Below are positions 44,143 to 53,700 of a stretch of DNA of 62,726 nt, in pieces (the stretch's first letter is position 1; each line of letters opens with the position of its first letter). A model generated the notes under the pieces. It was given only the letters and a program-made list of their open reading frames with translations. It did not search any database and was not told the origin of the DNA. Position numbers and translations under genes: made by a program. The stretch comes from Crocosphaera sp. (GTDB lineage: Bacteria; Cyanobacteriota; Cyanobacteriia; Cyanobacteriales; Microcystaceae): the NCBI GenBank assembly GCA_030065205.1, contig JASJDN010000026.1, positions 1 to 62,726 of the forward strand. Reading direction: 5' to 3'.

Positions 44143-45300
44143 ATGCTAAAAATCGCAGTTCCAAAAGAAAGTGACTTAGGAGAATTGCGAGTTGCCCTCG
44201 TTCCTGATATTGTCGCCCGCTTTATTAAGTTAGGGTTTGAAGTATTAGTGCAGTCTGGGGCCGGCCAAGGCGCTCATTTTGCCGATAGCGAATACGAAGC
44301 AGCCGGGGCCACCATTATCAACTCAGCCAAAGAACTGTGGGAGTCTGCCGACATTCTCCTCAAAGTTGCCCCACCCGGAGAACAACAGGGAGAAGAGGAA
44401 ATGAACTGGTTAAAACCCGGTTCAACCTTGATCAGTTTCCTCAACCCCTTAGCCAACCCCGAACAGGTTGAAGCCTTAGCCCAACGGAAAGTCAATGCGT
44501 TTAGCATGGAGATGATCCCTCGGACCAGTCGCGCCCAAAGTATGGATGCGCTGTCCTCTCAGGCTAATATTGCTGGTTATAAGTCTGCCTTGATCGCTGC
44601 AGCCTCCTTACCCCGTCTGTTTCCCATGATGACCACAGCAGCCGGTACCATTCCCCCGGCCAAAGTATTAGTCATTGGTGCAGGGGTAGCCGGGTTACAA
44701 GCGATCGCTACTGCTAGACGGTTAGGTGCCGTAGTAGAAGCCTTTGACGTACGCCCGGCAGTGAAAGAAGAGGTGCAGAGTGTGGGGGCGAAATTTATTG
44801 AGATCCCCATCGAAGAAGACACCGCCACCAGCCAAGGTTACGCCAAGGAAGTGGGTCAAAGCACACAAGAAAAGATTCGTCAAGTGCTAACGGAACACAT
44901 TAAAAAATCCGATGTGGTCATCACCACTGCCCAAGTCCAAGGCAAACGCGCCCCCTTGATCGTCACCGAAGAAATGGTCGGTGAAATGAACTCAGGATCG
45001 GTGATCGTGGACTTAGCTGCGGGCCAAGGAGGTAACTGTGCTTGTACCGAAGCCGGTAAAGACGTTTACTACAACGGGGTCACCATCATTGGACCGTTGA
45101 ACTTGCCCTCAACCTTACCGGTAGACTCCAGTAAAGTGTACGCCAAAAACCTCTTAACCTTAGTGAAATATCTGGTTAAAGACGGTGCCATCGACTTCAA
45201 CTTTGAAGACGACATCGTAGCAGGAACTTGTGTTACCTACGAAGGAGAAATCCGCAACGAACGGGTTAAAAACGCCCTTGCGACCTTAGTTCAAGCCTAG
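44143..45300 (+). CDS. pntA: NAD(P) transhydrogenase subunit alpha part 1
   Basis: 385 aa, the NAD-binding dI domain of proton-translocating transhydrogenase. It opens with KIAVPKESDLGELRVALVPD, has the Rossmann signature VIGAGVAGLQAIATARRLGA near residue 177, and closes the NAD site with DLAAGQGGNC near 290. As in most cyanobacteria the alpha subunit is split: this soluble part lacks the membrane helices, which are in the next gene 14 bases downstream. It couples hydride transfer from NADH to NADP+ with proton influx. GC content is higher than in surrounding genes. Confidence 0.96.
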   Translation: MLKIAVPKESDLGELRVALVPDIVARFIKLGFEVLVQSGAGQGAHFADSEYEAAGATIINSAKELWESADILLKVAPPGEQQGEEEMNWLKPGSTLISFLNPLANPEQVEALAQRKVNAFSMEMIPRTSRAQSMDALSSQANIAGYKSALIAAASLPRLFPMMTTAAGTIPPAKVLVIGAGVAGLQAIATARRLGAVVEAFDVRPAVKEEVQSVGAKFIEIPIEEDTATSQGYAKEVGQSTQEKIRQVLTEHIKKSDVVITTAQVQGKRAPLIVTEEMVGEMNSGSVIVDLAAGQGGNCACTEAGKDVYYNGVTIIGPLNLPSTLPVDSSKVYAKNLLTLVKYLVKDGAIDFNFEDDIVAGTCVTYEGEIRNERVKNALATLVQA

Positions 45301-45314
45301 AAATGGAGTAATTT

Positions 45315-45602
45315 ATGACAACTGGATTATTAATCGGTTTAGTGGTGTTTGTCTTAGCCTCCTTTGTGGGGTTTGAGGTGATCAACAAAGTACCTCCCAC
45401 CCTACACACTCCCCTCATGTCTGGGGCCAATGCCATCTCTGGTATTGCTGTGGTGGGGGCCTTACTCATTGCCGGCCCCAAAGAATGGAATATTACGGTC
45501 ATTTTAGGTTTAGTCGCCGTGGTTTTAGCCACCGTTAACGTGGTGGGTGGCTTTTTGGTAACTGACCGGATGTTGCAAATGTTCAAGAAGAAGGGAGCAT
45601 AA
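45315..45602 (+). CDS. pntAB: NAD(P) transhydrogenase subunit alpha part 2
   Basis: 95 aa membrane portion of the alpha subunit. About three transmembrane helices, with GLVVFVLASFVGFEVINKVP at the start, HTPLMSGANAISGIAVVGAL in the middle and VVGGFLVTDRMLQMFKK at the C-terminus; all match PntAB of other split transhydrogenases. Sits between pntA (14 bases upstream) and pntB (6 bases downstream). Confidence 0.96.
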   Translation: MTTGLLIGLVVFVLASFVGFEVINKVPPTLHTPLMSGANAISGIAVVGALLIAGPKEWNITVILGLVAVVLATVNVVGGFLVTDRMLQMFKKKGA

Positions 45603-45608
45603 TTAAAG

Positions 45609-47036
45609 ATGAATGATACTTTATGTACTGACGTTCTTTCCGGTTTAACCACTGGTATTGAACTGACCTACTTAGTCGCTGCGGCCCTCTTTATTGTGGG
45701 GTTAAAGCAGTTAGGATCACCCGCTACCGCCCGCCGAGGCAATATTATCGCTGCGGTAGGGATGTTCTTTGCCATTATTGCTACACTCATTAATCAATCG
45801 GTGATCAACTACCAGATGATTCTCGTTGGGGTAATCATCGGATCTATCATCGGAGCGATCGCTGCTCAAAAAGTAGCCATGACAGCCATGCCCCAAATGG
45901 TGGGTATTTTCAACGGTTTAGGGGGTGCTGCCAGTGCCTTAGTTGCCGTGGGAGAGTTTTGGCGGTTACTGGATGCCGGTGATAAAGTTCCCTTTGATGC
46001 CACTTTAGTCGCCATTTTAGGGGTGTTTATCGGTGGTGTTACCTTAACCGGTAGTTTACTTGCGTTTGCGAAGTTACAAGGGTTAGTGAGTGGTTCCCCT
46101 GTTACTTTTCCCTTACAACAGCCTTTCAATATTCTGCTGTTCTTATCTTTTATTGCAGGCAGTGTTTATCTGTTCATCAACCCGGCCAACCCCGAACTGT
46201 TTTTAGGGTTAGTGGGTTTATCCTTAGTCTTTGGGGTATTATTCGTCCTACCTATCGGTGGTGGGGATATGCCTGTCGTTATTTCCCTGTTAAACTCCTT
46301 CTCAGGGTTAGCTGCCAGTGCTGCTGGTTTCATTCTGATGAACAATATGCTCATCGTCGCTGGTGCGTTGGTGGGTGCATCGGGTATCATCTTAACGGAA
46401 ATCATGTGTAAAGCCATGAACCGTTCGTTACTGAGCGTTTTATTCGGTGCCTTTGGTAGTGCCGGCGGAACGGTGTCCGGCGGTTCCGGTGAAGCAACGG
46501 ATAAAGTAGTTCATTCCATCGATAGTGAAGAAGGGGCAATGATGTTAGGTTATGCCCGTTCTGTGGTTATTGTTCCTGGTTATGGGATGGCTGTGGCACA
46601 AGCACAACATACCGTTAGAGAGTTAGCCAACCAACTCGAAAAAATGGGCGTTGAAGTCAAATATGCCATTCACCCCGTCGCTGGAAGAATGCCCGGTCAC
46701 ATGAACGTTTTATTAGCCGAGGCTAACGTTCCTTATAACCAATTGTACGACATGGACGACATCAACCCTGAATTTGAACAGACTGATGTTGCTTTGGTTA
46801 TCGGGGCCAATGATGTGGTTAACCCTGCTGCAAGGGCCGATCAAAGTAGTCCTATTTTTGGAATGCCTATCTTAGAGGTAGATAAAGCACATCATACCAT
46901 TGTGATTAAACGGGGTATGAGTTCAGGGTTTGCTGGCGTAGAAAATGAATTATTCTACGACGATAAAACCATGATGCTTTTTGGTAGCGCACAAGATGTT
47001 GTGTCTAAGTTAGTGTCTGAAGTTAAACAACTGTAA
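45609..47036 (+). CDS. pntB: NAD(P) transhydrogenase subunit beta
   Basis: 475 aa. The N-terminal part (about 20-265) has eight or more transmembrane helices forming the proton channel, and the C-terminal dIII domain binds NADP(H): VVIVPGYGMAVAQAQHTVRELA near residue 318, HPVAGRMPGHMNVLLAEA near 355 and VALVIGANDVVNPAA near 395. It completes the three-gene operon. A strong hairpin follows at 47065-47100. Confidence 0.97.
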   Translation: MNDTLCTDVLSGLTTGIELTYLVAAALFIVGLKQLGSPATARRGNIIAAVGMFFAIIATLINQSVINYQMILVGVIIGSIIGAIAAQKVAMTAMPQMVGIFNGLGGAASALVAVGEFWRLLDAGDKVPFDATLVAILGVFIGGVTLTGSLLAFAKLQGLVSGSPVTFPLQQPFNILLFLSFIAGSVYLFINPANPELFLGLVGLSLVFGVLFVLPIGGGDMPVVISLLNSFSGLAASAAGFILMNNMLIVAGALVGASGIILTEIMCKAMNRSLLSVLFGAFGSAGGTVSGGSGEATDKVVHSIDSEEGAMMLGYARSVVIVPGYGMAVAQAQHTVRELANQLEKMGVEVKYAIHPVAGRMPGHMNVLLAEANVPYNQLYDMDDINPEFEQTDVALVIGANDVVNPAARADQSSPIFGMPILEVDKAHHTIVIKRGMSSGFAGVENELFYDDKTMMLFGSAQDVVSKLVSEVKQL

Positions 47037-47064
47037 TTGTTTTACCTCAGTTCAATAACGAATG

Positions 47065-47100
47065 TTATACCTCCCTTTTTATATTAATTGGGAGGTATAA
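47065..47100 (+). terminator. Perfect 11-bp hairpin between pntB and brnT
   Basis: TTATACCTCCC (47065-47075) pairs perfectly with GGGAGGTATAA (47090-47100); the loop is 14 bases. No T-tract follows. The 3' arm contains GGGAGG, which could otherwise act as a ribosome binding site for the ATG at 47103, so the hairpin may both end the pnt transcript and restrict translation downstream. Confidence 0.55.
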
Positions 47101-47116
47101 TTATGAATGAAAAGGT

Positions 47117-47398
47117 ATGATGTCATTTGAATTTGAATACGATGAGGCTAAAAGTCGTAGCAATAAAGCTAAACATGGCATTGATTTTGTAGAAGCACAA
47201 GCTCTTTGGCTAGATGAAAAACGTCTTGAAATTGCTGCCCGTTCTAATGATGAGCCAAGATGGTTTGTTTTTGCTAAGATTAGTGACAAATACTGGACAG
47301 CCGTAATTACATACAGAGGTAACAATATAAGAATTATTTCTGTTAGACGTTCTAGGGACAAGGAAAAGAAACTTTATGAACAACAAACCTTTTATTAG
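47117..47398 (+). CDS. brnT: BrnT-family toxin
   Basis: 93 aa RNase-like BrnT. The N-terminal FEFEYDEAKSRSNKAKHGIDFVEAQALW is the family signature, followed by strands RWFVFAKISDKYWTAVITYRG and IRIISVRRSRDKEKKLYEQ with the conserved basic catalytic residues. BrnT toxins block translation by cleaving RNA. The gene overlaps the next by 23 bases. ATG at 47120 is an equally good start. Confidence 0.9.
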   Translation: MMSFEFEYDEAKSRSNKAKHGIDFVEAQALWLDEKRLEIAARSNDEPRWFVFAKISDKYWTAVITYRGNNIRIISVRRSRDKEKKLYEQQTFY

Positions 47399-47666
47399 TT
47401 CTGAAGAGTTAGATAAAATTTTTGATGAAGGGGAAGAAGATATTATCGAATATCTTGATTTTAGTACAGCCCGTCGCCCAGGTTTAGAGGCGAATAAAAT
47501 TGCAGAAAACTACCAAGAAACAATTCAAAGTACAAAAAAAAATTCATTAATAAGAAGCATCACTATACTATTGCTAATATTATCTTGTATTTCGGCAATA
47601 TATACCTTTTTCGGTTTAGATTCAGATTTAGATAGGGAGGAAAATACAAATAATGAATATGTTTAA
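47376..47666 (+). CDS. BrnA-like N-terminus with transmembrane C-terminus
   Basis: 96 aa. The first 40 residues match BrnA/CopG-type antitoxins that pair with BrnT (SSEELDKIFDEGEEDIIEYLDFSTARRPGLE). The ribbon-helix-helix DNA-binding part that normally follows is absent; in its place residues 60-80 form a hydrophobic helix (ITILLLILSCISAIYTFFGL) and an acidic tail. By position (overlapping brnT) it should be the antitoxin, but membrane anchoring would be new to me for the family. It may alternatively be a truncated antitoxin fused in frame to unrelated sequence. Confidence 0.7.
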   Translation: MNNKPFISSEELDKIFDEGEEDIIEYLDFSTARRPGLEANKIAENYQETIQSTKKNSLIRSITILLLILSCISAIYTFFGLDSDLDREENTNNEYV

Positions 47667-47730
47667 AGGGTAACTTTAATATGTAAGGAAGTTTTACCTT
47701 TAGTTTTCAAATAAGAGAGGTTTATGATTA

Positions 47731-47832
47731 ATGGAAAGTACAGAAATCAAACAGAGAATAACAAAAACACTCGATAATCTCAACCTTGAATAATTAGCTT
47801 TAGGTAATAAGAAAGATAGCTTTAAAACTTGA
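47731..47832 (+). pseudogene. Broken small antitoxin-like gene
   Basis: ATG at 47731 opens a 20-residue frame ending at TAA 47791-47793. The same frame then reads LALGNKKD before a second stop at 47830-47832. The beginning (MESTEIKQRITKTLDNLNLE) resembles N-termini of small cyanobacterial antitoxins, where Gln would replace the first stop. It lies in the 291-base gap between the BrnA-like gene and the 901-aa protein gene; nothing else is seen in that gap. Confidence 0.4.
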
Positions 47833-47957
47833 TAAAAACAATATTTAAACTTTTATGGTTTATAGAAAAATAATATTAAAATTCATATTTTTTAAATAAT
47901 CTGATTACTAACAATGGTGTTACAATTGAGATATAGACCGAAGGGGTTATTAAGAAG

Positions 47958-50663
47958 ATGAATACCCTGGTATTTGGATGGAAAAGACTGACAGCAGCAA
48001 GTATAATCACTTTACTTAGTAGTATTGGGATAACGACGATAGCATTAGCATCTTCTGATACTACAATCGCTCAAGGTGAAATGATATCTGAAGAAGAATG
48101 TCCAAACCAACAAGAATATATAAGGGAACGTCAGGAAAAGTATTTAGAAGACTATAAAGAAAAAATAGAAGAATATCAAAAGAAACAAAATTCATTACAA
48201 CAAAGGTCATCACAAGAGAAAGAATATGACAAAAAAATAAAAGACTATAAAGAAAAAATAGAAGAATATCAAAAGAAACAAAATTCATTACAACAAGGGT
48301 CCCCAGACGAGGTTAATTTAGTTTGGAAAGAAATTTGTGAGAATGAAGAGGCTGACTTGTCAGAAAAAAAGATTCCTGCTGAACTCTTAAGAACAATTCT
48401 GTTAGAGGAACCCTTTCAAGAATTTTTGCCAACCAAAGTAACAATTAAAAATGCAATAATTACAGGAGAATTAGATTTATCAGCAGAAGAAATTCAACAA
48501 CAACTTCATTTGGAATCATCAACTTTTCAAGAAAAAGTGAATCTTACAGAATCAAAATTTTTGCAGTCCTTATATTTTGATGGCTCAACTTTTGAAAAAT
48601 CTTTAGACATGAAGAGTGCAATTTTTGAAAGAAGCTTATATATTCGAGGAGCAACCTTTGAAAATGCTGAGAATAACACTTTAAATTTATCTAAAGCGAG
48701 AATTGATGGGACATTATCCTTAAGTACCACTGATCCAATGAATTCAGACAGTACAAATAATGAAGGAACTAGATTTAACTTTAATTTTAAAACAGCTCAA
48801 CAAGGTTCAGATCAACGAATACGAATTGTCAATCTTCAATTAGCAGAAATAAAACAAGCTCTTGATATCAGAAAATTACAGGTTTGTAGAGATGATTCTT
48901 TTTCTCATAATGATCAATATGATTCAGTTTATCCTTGTCAAAAATATAAAATAAAATCAAAAGAAGAAGAAAAATCAAAACCAGAATTTTTTGCTCGTAG
49001 TAGTAAAATTGGAGATGCAATTATTATTGATGGAGATACAGGTTTTGATAAACTCGATTTCCAAAACTCTAAAGCTAATATGCTAGTCTTTGCGATTTCT
49101 TCAAAAACAGAAGATAAATTAGATGATATTGAAATTGATAATATCCTACATAGTTTTAATGATAATATCCTACATCGTCTTATTGATCAGATACTAAATA
49201 TTTTTAATAAGAGAAATGTATCAAAGCTAGAAACGAAGCTTACTGAGTTGTCTGACACCAGTTATTTGCTTCAACAAAAAGTTAATTTAAGGGAAGTAGA
49301 ACTGAATAAAATTACTGTTTATGCCAGAAAAGATAAAGACAAAGATATATATAAATTTACGACTTACGACAGGAAAGATAAAGATAAAGTAACATTTACG
49401 ACAGGTAATCAAGATGATCAAAAGGATGAAAGTTGTCATATTGAATTAGATGGATTAGTATCTACGACAATTGATCCTCTGGCAGCAAAATTCTTTCTTA
49501 TTTGTCTTAGACAACATTATCGATATGTAACTGACGAAAAGATAAATCAAGATATAAAGGAAAGGATAAAAAAGTTTAAAAAAGCAAAAGCTGAACAGAT
49601 AAAAGACGAAATAGATCAAGTCATAAAAGGCCAATATGTTAGATTATCTAGCTTAATACAACCGTTGGAAAATGCTGCTAGGATGGCAAAAATGTTAGGA
49701 AAAGAGAAAGTTTCTACTAGAATGTCATATCAACGTAAATCTTTGGATGTGCATATTGCTACGATTGATATATTCAACAAACGACATCAGTGTATGGACT
49801 TTAATGAATCTCTATGCTTTGCGGTATTTGAAAGACTCAATCATGGTTGGTTGTCACTATTGAATGTCTTTTATGGTTTTGGTTATTATCGAATGCAGGC
49901 ATTGTGGTGGGTATTGGGATTATTCTTTGTAGGAATTTATTTTGCTCAGAAAGAAATGTCTAAAAAACAAAAGAGTATTATTTCAGATGCTATCTTAGAT
50001 AGTGTAAATTACACAGTGAAAAATTGTTCTGAATCTGCTATGGTTAAAAAATTTGAAGAACTGGAACCTGATTTAGAGTTTTTTGCTAACATCGAAGCAA
50101 TTATTTTTGATTATTCTAACTACCAAGATTCAGAAAAATTCGATTTTCTGATTAAAAAGAAAGGTAAGAAGAAAAAAAATTCATCGAATAATTATCTAAA
50201 AATAATTCTATACAATAAAAAAAACCTTAAGTGGTTTATAGATAGATTAGAAACCTACAATCCTGATGCTAAAAAGATGGGTTTTTGTCATAATTTCTAT
50301 GGTAAGAATAGTCTTTATTTAGTTATTCCTAAACAACCAACAAGGGAAAAATTAAATGTCAGTCAGTTTGACCTTGAAAAAATCAAGAATATTCAAGAGG
50401 ATCTTGACAGTGAAACCATAAAAAAATTTACATTATTCTGGATAAAAGAGGGACAAAAAATAATATTGCCCACCTACTTAACAAATGTTTGGAGATCAAG
50501 TATCTATTCATTTGATAATATGTTTCCTATTATCGAACTGGATAAAGAATTACAGCAGTTTATTTTTGAAAACTCTGAAAAAGTCACTCGATTTGCCTTA
50601 CAAGTCCAGCAAATTGCTGCAAAAATTATCTTATTTATTTTATTACCGATTCTCTTCTTTTAA
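47958..50663 (+). CDS. Pentapeptide-like membrane protein, unknown (901 aa)
   Basis: 901 aa. An N-terminal signal/transmembrane segment (about residues 8-32) is followed by a charged coiled region with an exact internal duplication, DYKEKIEEYQKKQNSLQQ (two copies, 31 residues apart). Residues about 150-260 show a degenerate pentapeptide/right-handed-helix pattern (e.g. IITGELDLSAE, STFQEKVNL, STFEKSLDM, ATFENAE). After a long variable middle come a transmembrane helix (about 640-657) within GFGYYRMQALWWVLGLFFVGIY and a hydrophobic C-terminus. The layout recalls other pentapeptide membrane proteins with a terminal GYGY-like motif. It ends 44 bases before the AAA-WD40 gene and is probably co-transcribed with it. 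Confidence 0.6.
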   Translation: MNTLVFGWKRLTAASIITLLSSIGITTIALASSDTTIAQGEMISEEECPNQQEYIRERQEKYLEDYKEKIEEYQKKQNSLQQRSSQEKEYDKKIKDYKEKIEEYQKKQNSLQQGSPDEVNLVWKEICENEEADLSEKKIPAELLRTILLEEPFQEFLPTKVTIKNAIITGELDLSAEEIQQQLHLESSTFQEKVNLTESKFLQSLYFDGSTFEKSLDMKSAIFERSLYIRGATFENAENNTLNLSKARIDGTLSLSTTDPMNSDSTNNEGTRFNFNFKTAQQGSDQRIRIVNLQLAEIKQALDIRKLQVCRDDSFSHNDQYDSVYPCQKYKIKSKEEEKSKPEFFARSSKIGDAIIIDGDTGFDKLDFQNSKANMLVFAISSKTEDKLDDIEIDNILHSFNDNILHRLIDQILNIFNKRNVSKLETKLTELSDTSYLLQQKVNLREVELNKITVYARKDKDKDIYKFTTYDRKDKDKVTFTTGNQDDQKDESCHIELDGLVSTTIDPLAAKFFLICLRQHYRYVTDEKINQDIKERIKKFKKAKAEQIKDEIDQVIKGQYVRLSSLIQPLENAARMAKMLGKEKVSTRMSYQRKSLDVHIATIDIFNKRHQCMDFNESLCFAVFERLNHGWLSLLNVFYGFGYYRMQALWWVLGLFFVGIYFAQKEMSKKQKSIISDAILDSVNYTVKNCSESAMVKKFEELEPDLEFFANIEAIIFDYSNYQDSEKFDFLIKKKGKKKKNSSNNYLKIILYNKKNLKWFIDRLETYNPDAKKMGFCHNFYGKNSLYLVIPKQPTREKLNVSQFDLEKIKNIQEDLDSETIKKFTLFWIKEGQKIILPTYLTNVWRSSIYSFDNMFPIIELDKELQQFIFENSEKVTRFALQVQQIAAKIILFILLPILFF

Positions 50664-50707
50664 TGGGTCACCAAGCAATTTGTTAATCCATTCCTTATCT
50701 ATTGGCG

Positions 50708-53700
50708 ATGAAAACTGATATCAATCAAACTGATTCTTTTTACGAATATCAAGTAGGAGGTAGTCTCAGAATTAATGCACCGAGTTATGTGGTACGTCAT
50801 GGAGATAGCCAACTCTATCAAGCTTTATTAAAAGGGGAATTTTCCTATGTTCTCAATACCCGTCAAATGGGAAAATCTAGCCTTCGGGTTCGCATCAAAA
50901 ACCGCTTACAAAAAGAAGGTTATCGATGTGCTTCTCTAGATTTAACCAGTATGGGCAGTGAAACCACCACCCCGATACAATGGTATAAAGGAGTCATATG
51001 GGAACTGTGGCGCGGGTTTAACCTCATTGGCAAAGTTAATTTAAAAGCGTGGTGGGGTGAACAAGCAGAGTTTTCTCCCATCCAACGTCTAGACCATTTT
51101 ATACAAGACATTCTCTTAACATCCATTCCGTCTCAATCTCTTGTCATTTTTATCGATGAGATTGATAGTGTTTTGGGATTACCGTTTGCTGTGGACGATT
51201 TTTGGGCATTGATTCGGTTTTGTTACAACCAACGGGCAGAAAATCAAGAATATCACCGATTAACCTTTGCCTTATTCGGTGTGGCCACCCCTTCTGAATT
51301 AATTCAAGCGAAAGATCGCACCCCCTTTAACATCGGCACAGCCATTGAATTGAGAGGGTTTCAACCCCATGAAATTAAGCCTCTGATAGAGGGGTTAAAG
51401 GGGTCATTTACCTATCCGCAAGACATTTTAGAGGAAATTTTGTATTGGACGGGAGGACAACCGTTTTTAACCCAAAAACTCTGTGCAATGGTGGTCAGAG
51501 AAACCCCTCCTTCCCTTACCCCAGTAATCGTACCCCAATGGATAGAACGATTGGTGCGATCGCAGATCATTGATCATTGGGAAACCCAAGACGAACCGGA
51601 ACATCTCCGAACCATCCGCGATCGCCTTTTACGGAACGAAGCCAATACACCCCGCATTCTGGGTTGTTATCTCGAAATTTTACAATCAGAACAAATTCCG
51701 TTGGATGATAGCTTAGAACAACGGGAATTACTACTTTCAGGGATAGTAGAGAAACGGGGATCTCGCTTACGCATTCGTAATCCCATTTATAAAATGGTGT
51801 TTAATAGGGATTGGGTCAATGAGCAATTAGATCGTCTTCGTCCCTACAGTTCCCTATTGCAAGCATGGATCAAGTCCCACTATCAAGATGAGTCAAGACT
51901 GTTGCGAGGAGAAGCTTTAATAGAAGCCAAACATTGGGCAAAGCAGCGTCGTTTAAGCGATCCTGACTATCAATTTTTAGCCGCCTCTGAAACCTGCGAT
52001 CGCCGTGAAACTCAACAAAAATTAGAAGCAGAACGCTTAAAAGAAACCCAAGCAAGACTAAAGGTGCAAAAACGGTTAAGTCGAGTGATTAGTGTTGCTT
52101 TATTGGTGTCCTGTGGTCTAATTGGGGTGGCGGTTAAGCAATATCGTCAAGCGGCCTTGAATGAGATTCAGGCGATCGCCCTTTCTTCCCAAGAACAATT
52201 AAGGGATCACCAAGGCTTAGACGCATTGTTCAATGCCATTGTTGCTAAACGAAAACTGCAGAGATTAGGCATCAAAGAGACACAAGTGGTAGATCAAGCC
52301 CTGGGAAAAGCGGTTTACGGGGCCTTACAAATTAATCGTCTCATCGGCCATCACAACGGAGTTTGGGGGGTTGATTATAGTCCAGAAGGGAACACCATCG
52401 TAACCGCCAGTTGGGATACCACATTAAAATTGTGGCAGAGAAACGGCAAGTTACTCAAAACCCTCACTGGCCATAAAAATCGGGTGCATAAAGCCAAATT
52501 TAGCCATAATAATCAGATGATCGCTTCAGCTAGTGTGGATCAAACGGTTAAACTGTGGACCCATCAAGGGGAATTGCTTCGCACCCTTGAAATGAATGCA
52601 CCGGTGTATGATCTTATCTTTAGTGGTGATGATCAAAGGATCATTGCTGCTACGGGTCAAACCATCCAAATTTGGACGATCGAGGGAACATTACTGAGAA
52701 CGTTAACCGGACATCGTACAGATATTTATGATGTGGAACTCAATCATCAAGGCAACATTATAACGTCTGGTAGTCAGGATGGAACCATCAAACTATGGAG
52801 TCAAGAAGGAGACTTATTAAACACCCTCGAAGGTCATGATAACGCTGTTTGGGAAATCGAATGGAGTGAAGACGATCGCTATTTTCTCTCAGGGAGTGAA
52901 GATGGAACCGTCAAAAAATGGCTGAGGAATGGAAAATTAGTGCAAACCTTGATGGCCCATCAAGGATCGGTGATGGATATCGAATTTCATCGCAATGATC
53001 AGGTGTTTATTTCCACTGGAGAAGATCAACTGATTAAAATCTGGTCGATGGAAGGGGAGTTGATCTACACCATTTATGGACATCAAGATGGGGTTTTAGA
53101 TTTAGCGGTTGACCCCCAAGGGAAACAACTAACCTCAGCAAGTTGGGATGGAACCGTGAAACTTTGGCAGCCTAATAAACCCCTTTGGGTGGATTTTTTA
53201 GAACATCAGGGAGAAATTCGCGGTATTGCTTTTAATCACAATGGTGAGCAAATTATTACTGCCAGCCGAGATCATACCCTTAAAATGTGGCATCCCTCGG
53301 ATAATTCAGTTATTTCTTTGAAAAAACATCTTGATGGTGTCTCTGCTGTGGCCTTTAGTGAGGATAATACCTTTTTTGCTTCTGGGAGTCGCGATGAAAC
53401 CGTTCAATTATGGCATCCTGACGGGAAACCTTGGCAGACTTTGACAGGTCATACCGATTGGATCTTAACGGTGGCCATTAGTTCTGATAGTCAGTTGATT
53501 GCTTCAGGAAGTTTAGATCAAACCATTAAATTATGGGATAAACGCGGCAAATTGCTCAAAACTATTTCTGCACATCCAGGAGGGGTTTTAGATATTACGT
53601 TTAGTCCTGATGGACAGTATTTGGTTTCTGCTGGAGAAGACAAAACCATCAAAATTTGGCGACGGGATGGGAGTTTAGTGAGAACCCTCAGGGGCCATGA

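Noticed and set aside
44274..44828. Long minus-strand frames inside pntA
   Set aside because: Shadows of a strongly conserved, GC-rich coding region.
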